Assembly (NCBI RefSeq): GCF_040654195.1
Contig: NZ_JBFAHM010000002.1
Span: 248,001 to 312,000 of the forward strand
DNA from: Hamadaea sp013361475
GTDB taxonomy: Bacteria > Actinomycetota > Actinomycetes > Mycobacteriales > Micromonosporaceae
DNA length: 64,000 bases
Direction of reading: 5' to 3'
This document shows positions 34,286 through 42,898 of the stretch, piece by piece (the first letter of the stretch is position 1; every line of letters begins with the position of its first letter). Below the pieces are notes generated by a model. That model was not told the DNA's origin. It searched no databases and saw only the letters and a list, made by a program, of their open reading frames with translations. The translations under genes and the position numbers were made by a program.

Positions 34286-34312
34286 GCGGCCGGCGCTGAA
34301 CCCGCCGGCCGC
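34286..34312 (+). terminator. Leader hairpin upstream of the binding-protein gene
   Basis: Perfect stem GCGGCCGGCG / CGCCGGCCGC, 7-nt loop, about 100 nt before the start codon. Could stop transcription in the leader or terminate LacI read-through. Confidence 0.5.
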
Positions 34313-34410
34313 GTACCACCACCGCACACAGCTCCACAAGGGACAAAGCATCAGCCTGTTTTCGGCGGCCCGGTTTGCCGACCGGGTCCAGCCTTGAAGG
34401 AGAGTGAACA

Positions 34411-35388
34411 GTGTTAAGGAAGTCTACAACCGTCCTGCTAGCCGCCGTGATCGCGGTCGCAGGGCTGGCCGCGTGCTCGAAGAAGGAGCCGGGCGGCGGC
34501 AGCGACGACGGCAAGATCACCCTCGGCTTCTCTCAGGTCGGCGCCGAGAGCGGATGGCGTACGGCGAACACGAAGTCGGTGCAGGATGCGGCCACCGCCG
34601 CCGGCATCACCCTCAAGTTCTCCGACGCCCAGCAGAAGCAGGAGAACCAGATCCAGGCGATCCGCTCGTTCATCGCCCAGAAGGTCGACGTCATCGCCTT
34701 CTCGCCGGTGGTCGAGTCGGGCTGGGACGCGGTGCTCAACGAGGCGAAGGAGGCGAAGATCCCGGTCATCCTCACCGACCGGGCGATCGACTCGCCGGAC
34801 ACCTCGCTCTACCAGACCTTCCTCGGCTCGGACTTCATCAAGGAGGGCAACCTCGCCGGCGAGTGGCTGGTCAAGCAGTACGAGGGCAAGAACGACCCGG
34901 TGAACATCGTGGAGCTGCAGGGCAACACCGGCGCCGCGCCCGCCAACGACCGCAAGAAGGGCTTCGGCGACGTCATCGCCAAGGACCCGAAGTTCAAGGT
35001 GATCGCCTCGCAGCCCGGTGACTTCACCCGCGCGAAGGGCAAGGAGGTCATGGAGGCGTTCCTCAAGGCGCACCAGGACATCGACGTGCTCTTCGCGCAC
35101 AACGACGACATGGGTCTGGGCGCCATCGAGGCGATCGAGGCGGCCGGGAAGAAGCCAGGCGTCGACATCAAGATCATTACGATCGACGCGGTCCACGACG
35201 GCATGCAGGCCCTGGCCGACGGCAAGATCAACTTCATCGCGGAGTGCAGCCCGCTGCTCGGCCCGCAGCTGATGGAGCTGGTCAAGAAGGTCAAGAACGG
35301 TGAGAGCGTCGAGAAGCGCATCGTCACCAACGAGACCACCTTCACCCAGGAGCAGGCCAAGGCCGCGCTCCCCGAACGCAAGTACTGA
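34411..35388 (+). CDS. Furanose-sugar-binding lipoprotein (YtfQ-like)
   Basis: 325 aa. Lipobox LAAC (Cys22), then a type I periplasmic binding fold: ITLGFSQVGAESGWRTANTKSVQDAA, QNQIQAIRSFIAQKVDVIAFSPVVESGWDAVLNEAK, ILTDRAID, and VLFAHNDDMGLGAIEAIEAAG. This wording matches YtfQ (galactofuranose) and related arabinose/fructose-furanose binders. Binds a free monosaccharide outside the membrane and delivers it to the CUT2 importer encoded next. Context (GH43 downstream, xylan operon sharing the operator) favours L-arabinofuranose; this is inference. Confidence 0.92.
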   Translation: MLRKSTTVLLAAVIAVAGLAACSKKEPGGGSDDGKITLGFSQVGAESGWRTANTKSVQDAATAAGITLKFSDAQQKQENQIQAIRSFIAQKVDVIAFSPVVESGWDAVLNEAKEAKIPVILTDRAIDSPDTSLYQTFLGSDFIKEGNLAGEWLVKQYEGKNDPVNIVELQGNTGAAPANDRKKGFGDVIAKDPKFKVIASQPGDFTRAKGKEVMEAFLKAHQDIDVLFAHNDDMGLGAIEAIEAAGKKPGVDIKIITIDAVHDGMQALADGKINFIAECSPLLGPQLMELVKKVKNGESVEKRIVTNETTFTQEQAKAALPERKY

Positions 35389-35397
35389 CCGGTCAGG

Positions 35398-35427
35398 CGC
35401 GGGCGGGGCGGCCACGTCCCGCCCGCG
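35398..35427 (+). terminator. Attenuator hairpin after the binding-protein gene
   Basis: Perfect 10-bp stem CGCGGGCGGG / CCCGCCCGCG with 10-nt loop, 9 nt after the stop. Probably reduces expression of the ATPase and permeases relative to the binding protein. Confidence 0.65.
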
Positions 35428-35451
35428 TACCGGAGATTGGGAGTAGCGGCC

Positions 35452-36978
35452 ATGAGCCAACCGGTCCTCACCATGACCGGGATCAGCAAGCAGTTCCCCG
35501 GCGTACGGGCTCTCGACGCCGTCGACTTCCGGCTGTTCCCCGGCGAGGTGCACGCCCTCATGGGCGAGAACGGCGCCGGCAAGTCCACCTTGATCAAGGT
35601 GCTCACTGGGGCGTACAGCATCGACTCCGGCGACATCTCGCTCGCCGGGCGGCCGGTGCGCTTCGGCAGTCCGCTGCAGGCGCAGCAGGCCGGGGTCAGC
35701 CCGGTCTACCAGGAGATCAACCTCTGCGCCAATCTCTCGGTCGCCGAGAACATCTTCATCGGCCGCCAGCCGCGCCGGCTCGGGCGCATCGACTGGGCGG
35801 CGATCCGGCGGCGCTCCCGCGAGCTGCTCCGGAGGCTACGGCTCGACATCGACGTGACCGCCGCGCTGGGCACCTACTCACTGGCCGTGCAGCAGATGGT
35901 CGCGATCGCCCGCGCCATCGACATCGAGGCCAAGGTACTCATCCTCGACGAACCCACCTCCAGCCTCGACGCGACCGAAGTCCAGCAACTCTTCGCGGTG
36001 ATGCGAGAACTGAAGGACGAAGGCGTCGCGATCCTGTTCGTCACGCACTTCCTCGATCAGGTCTACGAGATCGCCGACCGGATCACGGTGCTGCGCAACG
36101 GCCGCCTCGTCGGCGAGTACCCCACCGCCGAGCTGTCGCATGTGGACCTCGTGACCGCGATGATCGGCAAGGAGCTGACCACCCTCGAACAGCTGGAGGG
36201 CGAGCACCGCCCCGAGCTGTCGGCGCTGGAGTCCGGCAACCCGTTCGTCGAGACCATCGAACTGGGCCGCAAGGGCTCCATCGCCCCGTTCGACCTGACG
36301 ATCCATCCCGGCGAGGTGGTCGGGCTCGCGGGCCTGCTCGGATCCGGGCGCACCGAGGTCGCGCGCCTGCTGTTCGGCGCCGACCGCGCCGACCACGGCC
36401 GGCTGCTGCTCGACGGCCAGGCCGTCGCGCTGCGCACGCCCCGCGCCGCGATGGCCCACTCCATCGCGTTCTGCTCCGAGAACCGCCGCACCGAAGGGCT
36501 CGTCGAAGAGCTCACGGTCCGCGAGAACATCGTCCTCGCACTTCAGGCGGTACGCGGATGGACGCGCCCGATCCCGCGACGCACACAGGACGAACTGGTC
36601 GCCAAATACATCTCGGCGTTGCAGATCCGGCCGGCCGATCCCGACCTGCCCGTGCGCAACCTGTCCGGCGGCAATCAGCAGAAGGTGCTGCTCGCCCGCT
36701 GGCTCATCACCGAGCCGAAACTGCTCATCCTCGACGAGCCCACCCGCGGCATCGACGTCGGCGCGAAGGCCGAGATCCAGAAGCTGGTCGCCGGACTGTC
36801 CCGCGACGGCCTCGCGGTGCTGTTCATCTCGGCCGAACTCGAAGAGGTGCTGCGGCTGAGCCACAAGGTCGGCGTACTGCGGGACCGTAAGCTCGTCGCT
36901 CAGCTGGCCAACACCGACGACCTCGACGCCGACCGTGTCCTGGAGACGATCGCGCACGGATCAGGAGCCGCCGCATGA
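35452..36978 (+). CDS. Sugar ABC transporter ATPase, two nucleotide-binding domains (YtfR/RbsA type)
   Basis: 508 aa. First domain: Walker A GENGAGKSTLIK (about residues 37-48), Walker B VLILDEPTSSLDATE. Second domain: GLLGSGRTEVAR (degenerate Walker A, as usual in CUT2 ATPases), signature LSGGNQQKVLLARWL and LLILDEPTRGIDVGAK. Powers the furanose importer with the two permeases. ATG 35452 after GGGAG. Overlaps the first permease by ATGA. Confidence 0.94.
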   Translation: MSQPVLTMTGISKQFPGVRALDAVDFRLFPGEVHALMGENGAGKSTLIKVLTGAYSIDSGDISLAGRPVRFGSPLQAQQAGVSPVYQEINLCANLSVAENIFIGRQPRRLGRIDWAAIRRRSRELLRRLRLDIDVTAALGTYSLAVQQMVAIARAIDIEAKVLILDEPTSSLDATEVQQLFAVMRELKDEGVAILFVTHFLDQVYEIADRITVLRNGRLVGEYPTAELSHVDLVTAMIGKELTTLEQLEGEHRPELSALESGNPFVETIELGRKGSIAPFDLTIHPGEVVGLAGLLGSGRTEVARLLFGADRADHGRLLLDGQAVALRTPRAAMAHSIAFCSENRRTEGLVEELTVRENIVLALQAVRGWTRPIPRRTQDELVAKYISALQIRPADPDLPVRNLSGGNQQKVLLARWLITEPKLLILDEPTRGIDVGAKAEIQKLVAGLSRDGLAVLFISAELEEVLRLSHKVGVLRDRKLVAQLANTDDLDADRVLETIAHGSGAAA

Positions 36979-38042
36979 CCAGATTCGCCGCGGCAGCCCG
37001 GACCGCCGCGACCCACCGCCTGTTCTGGCCGTCGGTCGTGCTCGCCGTCCTGGTGCTGGGCAACGTCGCGTTCACGCCCAACTTCCTGCACGTCGAGGTA
37101 CGCGCCGGTCACCTCTACGGCAGCCTCATCGACATCCTGCGGCTGGGCGCGCCGCTGGTCGTCGTCTCGCTCGGGATGACCGTCGTCATCGCCACCCGGG
37201 GCATCGACCTGTCGGTCGGTTCGACCATCGCCATCAGCGGCGCGCTCGCCTGCCTCGTGATCAGCGACCAGGGCGACCAGAACTCGGTCGGCGGCGTACT
37301 GGTGGCCGTCGGGCTGGCGCTGGCGTTGTCGCTGGTGCTGGGACTGTGGAACGGGCTGCTCGTCGCCGGGATCGGCATTCAGCCCATCATCGCCACCCTC
37401 ATCCTCATGGTCGGCGGCCGGGGCATCGCCCAGCTCATCACCGACGGGCAGATCATCACCGTCAACAGCGACCCCTATGAGCTGATCGGCGGCGGGTACC
37501 TCGCGACCCTCCCCTTCTCGGTGCTCGTCGCCGTCGTCATGATCGCCGTCACCGCTTTCCTGGCCCGGCGCACTGCGTTGGGCGTACTCATCGAGGCGAC
37601 CGGAGGCAACGCGGAGGCGAGCCGGCTGGCGGGCATCCGGGCCCGCGGCATCATGGTCATGGTCTATCTGTTCTGCGGCCTGTGCGCGGGCATCGCGGGC
37701 CTGATGATCAGCTCGAACGTGCACAGCGCCGACGGCAACAACGCGGGGCTGTGGTACGAGCTGGACGCGATCCTGGCCGTCGTGATCGGCGGCACCTCGC
37801 TGAGCGGCGGCCGGTTCTCCCTCGGCGGCACCGTGCTCGGCGCGCTCATCATCCAGGCGCTGTCGACGACCGTCTACACCGTGGGCATTCCGCCGGAGAC
37901 GACGATGCTGTTCAAGGCGGTCGTCGTGACCGTCGTCTGCCTCATCCAGTCCCCCGCGTTCCGGGCCAAGGTCTTCGGGCGGCGCCCACGACCGACCCCG
38001 GCGACGCCGTCCGAGCCCGCCAAGATCGAGGTACCCGCATGA
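36975..38042 (+). CDS. Sugar ABC permease, CUT2 (YtfT-like)
   Basis: 355 aa, about eight to ten helices, with the CUT2 signature GMTVVIATRGIDLSVGSTIAISGALA and the GGTSLSGGRFSLGGTVLGA segment. ATGA overlap with the ATPase gene upstream and with the 25-codon mini-ORF downstream. One half of the membrane pore. Confidence 0.93.
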   Translation: MTRFAAAARTAATHRLFWPSVVLAVLVLGNVAFTPNFLHVEVRAGHLYGSLIDILRLGAPLVVVSLGMTVVIATRGIDLSVGSTIAISGALACLVISDQGDQNSVGGVLVAVGLALALSLVLGLWNGLLVAGIGIQPIIATLILMVGGRGIAQLITDGQIITVNSDPYELIGGGYLATLPFSVLVAVVMIAVTAFLARRTALGVLIEATGGNAEASRLAGIRARGIMVMVYLFCGLCAGIAGLMISSNVHSADGNNAGLWYELDAILAVVIGGTSLSGGRFSLGGTVLGALIIQALSTTVYTVGIPPETTMLFKAVVVTVVCLIQSPAFRAKVFGRRPRPTPATPSEPAKIEVPA

Positions 38043-38116
38043 ACGGCCAATGGACGGTCATCAAACAGCGCAGTCTCCGTCAGGCCAGCGCCGGCCGCAG
38101 GACGGTGATCGCATGA
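38039..38116 (+). CDS. 25-codon mini-ORF joining the two permease genes
   Basis: ATG at 38039 overlaps the stop of the first permease (ATGA) and its TGA overlaps the ATG of the second permease (ATGA at 38113). Product 25 aa, basic, starting MNGQWTVIKQ and ending RRTVIA; no membrane segment. It keeps ribosomes moving through the 70-nt gap, so it may serve as a translational coupler rather than a functional peptide. Confidence 0.5.
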   Translation: MNGQWTVIKQRSLRQASAGRRTVIA

Positions 38117-39099
38117 CTACGATGCCCGTCCGGCAGCGATGGCGGCCGCAGGAGCGGCACATCCCCGTGCTCGCCACGCTGGGCCTGCTCGCCCTGATGT
38201 ACGGGCTGGGCTCGCTGCGCTACATCGGCTTCAACGACCCGCAGATCATCCTCAACGTCTTCATCGACAACGCGTTCATCCTCGTGGTCGCGGTCGGGAT
38301 GACCTTCGTGATCCTGACCGGCGGCATCGACCTGTCGGTCGGCTCGGTCGTGGCCCTGACCACGATGCTGACCGCCGTGCTGCTGGAACGGGCGCACTGG
38401 CCGGTGCCGCTGGTGATCCTCGCCGGCCTCGCGACCGGTGCGGCGCTCGGCTTCGGCATGGGCTGCATCATCCACTTCTTCGAGATCCAGCCGTTCATCG
38501 TGACCCTCGCCGGGATGTTCCTCGCCCGGGGCATCTGCTACGCCATCAGCACGTCGTCCATCCCGATCAACGATCCCTTCTGGACGTACATGGGGACGTC
38601 GCTGAAGTTCGGGTCGCTGAAGGTGACCTGGAGCGTCCTCATCGCGGTGGCCGTCGTGATCGTCGCCGCGCTGGTGCTGGCCTTCACCAAGCTCGGGCGC
38701 GACGCGTACGCCGTCGGCGGCAACCCGCAGTCCGCGCTGCTCATGGGCCTGCCCGTCGGGCGTACGCGGATCGCCGTCTACACGATCAGCGGCCTGTGCT
38801 CGGCGCTGGGCGGGATCCTGTTCACCTTCTACCTGCCGTCCGGCAACAGCCTGCACGCCATCGGCATGGAACTGACCGTGATCGCAGCCGTCGTCATCGG
38901 CGGGACGCTGCTCACCGGCGGCACCGGATATGTCTGGGGCACCATGCTCGGCGTGCTGTCCCTGGGCCTCATCCAGACCATCATCACCTTCGAGGGGACC
39001 CTCTCCTCATGGTGGACCAAGATGGTCATCGGGATCCTGCTGTTCGTGTTCATCCTGCTCCAACGCCTCATCGCCGCCCGCTCCCCCGCAACCCGTTGA
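38113..39099 (+). CDS. Sugar ABC permease, CUT2 (YjfF-like)
   Basis: 328 aa, about eight to ten helices; signature GMTFVILTGGIDLSVGSVVALTTM, and SALLMGLPVGRTRIAVYTISGLCSALGG. Partner of the YtfT-like permease: two different CUT2 permeases with one ATPase and one binding protein is the YtfQRT-YjfF layout. ATG 38113 overlaps the mini-ORF stop. Confidence 0.93.
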   Translation: MTTMPVRQRWRPQERHIPVLATLGLLALMYGLGSLRYIGFNDPQIILNVFIDNAFILVVAVGMTFVILTGGIDLSVGSVVALTTMLTAVLLERAHWPVPLVILAGLATGAALGFGMGCIIHFFEIQPFIVTLAGMFLARGICYAISTSSIPINDPFWTYMGTSLKFGSLKVTWSVLIAVAVVIVAALVLAFTKLGRDAYAVGGNPQSALLMGLPVGRTRIAVYTISGLCSALGGILFTFYLPSGNSLHAIGMELTVIAAVVIGGTLLTGGTGYVWGTMLGVLSLGLIQTIITFEGTLSSWWTKMVIGILLFVFILLQRLIAARSPATR

Positions 39100-39135
39100 C
39101 CCCTTCTTGACGCGTTGCCCTCCACCCCTCTCACT

Positions 39136-39168
39136 AGTTCGATATCAGTAGATTCGCTGATATAGTGG
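39136..39168. promoter_or_regulatory. Operator-like inverted repeat upstream of the GH43 gene
   Basis: ATATCAG (39142-39148), 8-nt spacer, CTGATAT (39157-39163), with weaker outer CACTA and TAGTG flanks. Differs from the LacI-type site used by the neighbouring operon, so a different regulator is likely. Confidence 0.55.
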
Positions 39169-39186
39169 GACGACCACAGCGGTGTC

Positions 39187-39246
39187 CGGGTAGGCGGCCG
39201 GTTTCGGCGGCCTTTCACCGCGAGGCTGTCAGCTTCCGCCTACCCG
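39187..39246 (+). promoter_or_regulatory. Long-range stem in the GH43 leader
   Basis: GGGTAGGCGG (39188-39197) pairs with CCGCCTACCC (39236-39245); inside it sits a GCCG-GTTT-CGGC hairpin. It lies immediately before the AAGGA ribosome-binding site, so it could tune translation or bind a ligand. No known riboswitch class recognised. Confidence 0.4.
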
Positions 39247-39263
39247 CCGAAGGATGTGGACCC

Positions 39264-40775
39264 ATGCGAAGTCCCCGCCGCCTGTCCCTGCTCGCCGTGC
39301 CGCTGATGGTCCTGGCGAGCCTGGGATTCCCGACGCCCGCCCAGGCGATCGTGACGTTCAGCAGCACCGCCGTGAATCAGAACGGCGGCAACTGCATGGA
39401 CGTGCCCAACGGCTCGGCCACCAACGGAGTGCAGCTGCTGCAGTACGGCTGCAACTCCGGCACGAACCAGACCTTCACCTTCACCCCGGTGTCCGGAACC
39501 ACGGACCGATACACCATCAGCACGCTCAACGCCGGCAAGTGCGTCGACGTCTACGGCGCGTCCACCGCGGACAACGCCACGATCATCCAGTGGACCTGCC
39601 ACAGCGGCACCAACCAGCAATGGCGGCTCACCGCCGTCACCGTCAGCGGCACGGACAAGACGTTCAACATCGTCTCCGTCAGCTCCGGCAAGTGCATCGT
39701 GCCGAGCGGTGGTTCCTCCGCCTCGAACACCGGCCTGGTCCAACTGCCGTGCAGCACCGCCACCAGCCGGGTCTGGCGCGTGCCGGCGTACAACGGTGGT
39801 GGGACCACCCCGACGCCGGGCACGTTCAGCAACCCGCTGAAGGCACAGGGGCCGGACCCGTGGCTCCAGTACTACAACGGGTACTACTACCTCGCCACGA
39901 CGACATGGAACCGAACCATCACCATGCGCAAAGCGACCACGCTGCGCGGCCTGGCGAGCGCGACCGACCAGGTCATCTTCAACCTGACCAACCCCAACGG
40001 GGCCGGCACCATGTGGGCGCCCGAGTTCCACCTGCTCAACGGACCCAACGGCCAGCGCTGGTATCTGTACTACGTCGCCGGGCGCGAACCCTACGACCTC
40101 GGCACCCAGCGCATCCACGTCCTCGAAAGCTCAGGTCTCGATCCGATGGGGCCCTACACCTTCAAGGCGGACCTGCTCGACCCGACCTCGGACAACACCT
40201 GGGAACTGGACCCGAGCATCCTGCAGCTCAACGGCAACCTCTACCTGCTGGGGACCTACTACAACGGCTCGCAGCCGATGTTCATCCGCCAGCTCAGCAA
40301 CCCGTGGACCGCGGCCGGAACCCGGCACCTGCTGTCCACGCCCACCTACAGCTGGGAGACGGTCGGCGGTGCGGTCAACGAAGGCGCCGAAGTCATCCAG
40401 CACGGCGGCAAGACGTTCATCGTCTACTCCGCCAGCCACTGCTCCACCCCGGACTACAAGCTCGGCCTGCTGACCTGGACCGGCGGCGACCCGCTCACCT
40501 CGTCGTCCTGGGTCAAGTCGGCGAACCCGATCTTCACCCGCAACGACGCCGCCGGAGTGTTCGGGCCGGGACACAACGGGTTCTTCAAGTCGCCCGACGG
40601 CACCGAAGACTGGATCGTCTACCACGCCAACTCGTCCGCCTCGGGTGGCTGCGACATGAACCGGTCGACGCGGGCCCAGAAGATCTCGTGGAACGCCGAC
40701 GGCACACCGAACTTCGGTACACCGGTCGGACTCGGGGTGACGCTGACCGCTCCGTCGGGTGAGCCCACCTCCTGA
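39264..40775 (+). CDS. Secreted GH43 alpha-L-arabinofuranosidase with ricin-type lectin domain
   Basis: 503 aa. Signal peptide (MRSPRRLSLLAVPLMVLASLGFPTPAQA as two parts), ricin B/CBM13 lectin domain (about residues 30-170; NGGNCMDVPNGS, GKCVDVYGAS, GKCIVPSGGS repeats with QW-type motifs) and a five-bladed GH43 domain (about 185-503). Acid/base triad candidates: Asp in QGPDPWLQYYNGYYY, Asp in WELDPSILQ and Glu in VNEGAEVIQ. Removes arabinofuranosyl units from arabinoxylan or arabinan outside the cell; released arabinose could enter through the adjacent importer. Confidence 0.9.
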   Translation: MRSPRRLSLLAVPLMVLASLGFPTPAQAIVTFSSTAVNQNGGNCMDVPNGSATNGVQLLQYGCNSGTNQTFTFTPVSGTTDRYTISTLNAGKCVDVYGASTADNATIIQWTCHSGTNQQWRLTAVTVSGTDKTFNIVSVSSGKCIVPSGGSSASNTGLVQLPCSTATSRVWRVPAYNGGGTTPTPGTFSNPLKAQGPDPWLQYYNGYYYLATTTWNRTITMRKATTLRGLASATDQVIFNLTNPNGAGTMWAPEFHLLNGPNGQRWYLYYVAGREPYDLGTQRIHVLESSGLDPMGPYTFKADLLDPTSDNTWELDPSILQLNGNLYLLGTYYNGSQPMFIRQLSNPWTAAGTRHLLSTPTYSWETVGGAVNEGAEVIQHGGKTFIVYSASHCSTPDYKLGLLTWTGGDPLTSSSWVKSANPIFTRNDAAGVFGPGHNGFFKSPDGTEDWIVYHANSSASGGCDMNRSTRAQKISWNADGTPNFGTPVGLGVTLTAPSGEPTS

Positions 40776-40813
40776 TCCGCCCTTCTGCCGCTTCCGCGGC
40801 GGGCTTCCCCGCT

Positions 40814-40868
40814 GGATCAGGGTTCTGGGTCGAATCTTGCTCCATGATTCGACCCAGAACCCTGATCC
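40814..40868. terminator. Long perfect hairpin (element B)
   Basis: 23-bp perfect stem with a 9-nt loop, 38 nt after the GH43 stop. Same size as, and homologous to, element A at 23254-23308; the three consecutive stem differences between them are compensated on the other arm. Confidence 0.8.
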
Positions 40869-40997
40869 GGTGCCGGCGGGCTGCGGCGGCGTTCGGCGTG
40901 ATCCGGGCGGTCGTGGAGCTTCAGTAGCCGGATCGCAACATCTGAACGTTCGCGAAGTAACACCGCATCCGCCGGATCAAGCAGGAACAATGGCGGT

Positions 40998-42035
40998 ATG
41001 GCCGGTTGGGTCCTGCACCTCGACATGGACCAGTTCATCGCCGCCGTCGAACTCCTTCGGCGGCCCGAACTGCGTGGGCGTCCGCTGGTCGTCGGCGGGG
41101 ACGGGGATCCGACCAAGCGCGGTGTCGTCAGCACCGCCTCCTACGAGGCCCGGGCGTTCGGCGTACATTCTGGTCAACCCCTGCGGACGGCCGCGCGCCG
41201 CTGCCCTGACGCCGTCTTCCTGCCGGTCGACCGGGAGGCGTACGAGCAGGCCTCCGCTTCGGTGTTCGCGGCCTTGCGCGAGACCGGCGCGGTGGTCGAG
41301 CCGCTGGGCTGGGACGAGGCGTTCCTGAGCCACGCGGCCCTCCAGCGGGTCCGCGATCCGGAGGTGTTCGCGCGCGAGATCCAACGACGTGTACGCCTCG
41401 CGACTCGGCTGGACTGCAGCATCGGCATCGGCCAGACGAAGCTGCAGGCGAAGATCGCGACCGGCTTCGGCAAGCCGCACGGCGTGTTCCGGCTGACCGC
41501 CGCGAACTGGTTCACCGTGCTCGGCGATCGGGGCACGGACGTCTTGTGGGGTATCGGCCCGAAGACCTCGCGCAAACTGGCCGAGCTGGGTGTCCACACC
41601 GTACGCGAGCTGGCCGCGACGAACCCCGCCGAGCTGGCCTCGACCTTCGGACCGGCCACCGCACCATGGCTGTGGCTGTTGGCCAACGGCGGCGACGATT
41701 CGCCGGTGACCGGCGAGGCCTGGGTGTCGCGGTCGGCGGGACAGGAACACACCTTTCAGCAGGACCTCGCGGACTGGGCGGACGTACGGGAGGCGGTCGC
41801 GCGCATGGCGGCCGATGTCGGACGAGCCGCCCTCGCCGACGGGCGGGACGTCAAGCAGGTCGTGGTGAAAGTGCGGTACGCCCCGTTCCTCACCGAGACG
41901 CACGGGCGGACCCTGCCTGGTCAACCGGCCGACGAGGCGGCCATCATGGAGGCGGCGATGACGGCGCTGGACCGGTTCCAGCGTCGCCGCCCGGTGCGGT
42001 TGATCGGCGTACGCGCGGTGTTCCGGGCCGAGTAG
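40998..42035 (+). CDS. dinB: DNA polymerase IV (Y-family)
   Basis: 345 aa. Palm catalytic motifs HLDMDQFIAAVE (first metal Asp, residue about 9) and GWDEAFLS (Asp-Glu pair; usually SIDEAFLD), finger motif ASYEARAFGV, and helix-hairpin-helix region (WGIGPKTSRKLAELGVHTVRELA), little-finger domain at the C-terminus. No beta-clamp-binding QLxLF tail is seen. Error-prone lesion bypass. It stands alone; no clear LexA box in front. Confidence 0.92.
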   Translation: MAGWVLHLDMDQFIAAVELLRRPELRGRPLVVGGDGDPTKRGVVSTASYEARAFGVHSGQPLRTAARRCPDAVFLPVDREAYEQASASVFAALRETGAVVEPLGWDEAFLSHAALQRVRDPEVFAREIQRRVRLATRLDCSIGIGQTKLQAKIATGFGKPHGVFRLTAANWFTVLGDRGTDVLWGIGPKTSRKLAELGVHTVRELAATNPAELASTFGPATAPWLWLLANGGDDSPVTGEAWVSRSAGQEHTFQQDLADWADVREAVARMAADVGRAALADGRDVKQVVVKVRYAPFLTETHGRTLPGQPADEAAIMEAAMTALDRFQRRRPVRLIGVRAVFRAE

Positions 42036-42174
42036 CGCGCCGGTCCCCTCGCGACGATGATCGGGCCTGACCCCACCGGCGGGCGACCCATAGACATGGC
42101 AGAATCACCCCGGGCCGCTATCGGCCTAGACCAGTATTGCTGTCACGTCACCGTGTCCTGGGAGTCCGAAGCTC

Positions 42175-42792
42175 GTGAGCGTTGAACCCACGTCCCCGCC
42201 AGAGTCGGCCAAGAGCTCGTCCTTCTGGACGTCGCTGCCCGGTCTGCTGACCGCCATCGCCGGTCTGCTGACCGCCATCGTCGGCCTCGGCACGTTCATC
42301 TATCAGATCGTCGGGTCCGACAAGGACGACTCCCCCGCTGCCGCCGCCGAGACCTCGACGTCCACGAGCCACGTGACCGAGTCGCCGAAGCCCGTGCCGA
42401 GCCAGAGTACAGCGACCGGCGGCGGTGGCGACGACCCGCTGTGGCACAACACGATGCTGTTCTCCAACTACGGAATCGACTTCGACCAGGTGCCACCGGT
42501 CATCAAGCCGGAATACGGCGGCATGGACACCTACGACGCCGGAGGCAAGATCTCCTCCGCCGGCGGTTCCATGATCGCGAAGTGGAGCGGCGCCGCCGAC
42601 CCGACGGCCGCCGACTGCGCCGACCTGGTCGCACGCGAGGGCAAGGGCATCTCGGCCAACTCGCCCTCGTACTTCAAGGGAGCCCGGTTCTGCATGACCA
42701 CGGGCGACTCGAAGTACATCGTGCTCATCAAGTTCGTCAGCGTGTCGGGCGGCGAGGCGAAGATCGACGCGACCATCTGGGCCCCTCGCTGA
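42175..42792 (+). CDS. Membrane-anchored protein of unknown function
   Basis: 205 aa. Short cytosolic N-terminus, one transmembrane segment with an internal repeat (GLLTAIAGLLTAIVGLGTFIYQIV, residues about 23-46, duplicated in DNA too), a Ser/Thr/Pro linker and an outside domain of about 110 residues with two cysteines (ADCADL, RFCMTT). GTG start. No family recognised. Confidence 0.72.
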   Translation: MSVEPTSPPESAKSSSFWTSLPGLLTAIAGLLTAIVGLGTFIYQIVGSDKDDSPAAAAETSTSTSHVTESPKPVPSQSTATGGGGDDPLWHNTMLFSNYGIDFDQVPPVIKPEYGGMDTYDAGGKISSAGGSMIAKWSGAADPTAADCADLVAREGKGISANSPSYFKGARFCMTTGDSKYIVLIKFVSVSGGEAKIDATIWAPR

Positions 42793-42813
42793 CCCACTCC
42801 CCTCCGTCGCGAC

Positions 42814-42839
42814 GGCGCTCAGGTCACGGCCTGAGCGCC
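42814..42839 (+). terminator. Hairpin after the 205-aa membrane protein gene
   Basis: Perfect 10-bp stem GGCGCTCAGG / CCTGAGCGCC with 6-nt loop, 21 nt after the stop. Confidence 0.7.
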
Positions 42840-42898
42840 ACCACCTAGTACGCGGCTCGCGGCCTGCGCGTACGAGGTTCAACCGCTAGCCTGTCGCG

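Larger units (their letters stand above)
34055..34410 (+). other. 356-bp leader between LacI and furanose importer genes
   Basis: No convincing gene on either strand. It holds a LacI-type operator (34099-34112), a 10-bp GC hairpin (34286-34312), a second smaller hairpin (CCCGGT-TTGCCG-ACCGGG) just before the Shine-Dalgarno, and the GAAGGAGA ribosome-binding site of the binding-protein gene. No known riboswitch recognised. Confidence 0.6.

Noticed and set aside
34098..34397. 99-codon frame in the leader of the furanose importer
   Set aside because: Arg-rich product, no ribosome-binding site, contains the operator and hairpin.
40944..40951. GAACGTTC in front of dinB as a LexA (SOS) box
   Set aside because: The actinobacterial box needs four bases between GAAC and GTTC; here they are adjacent.
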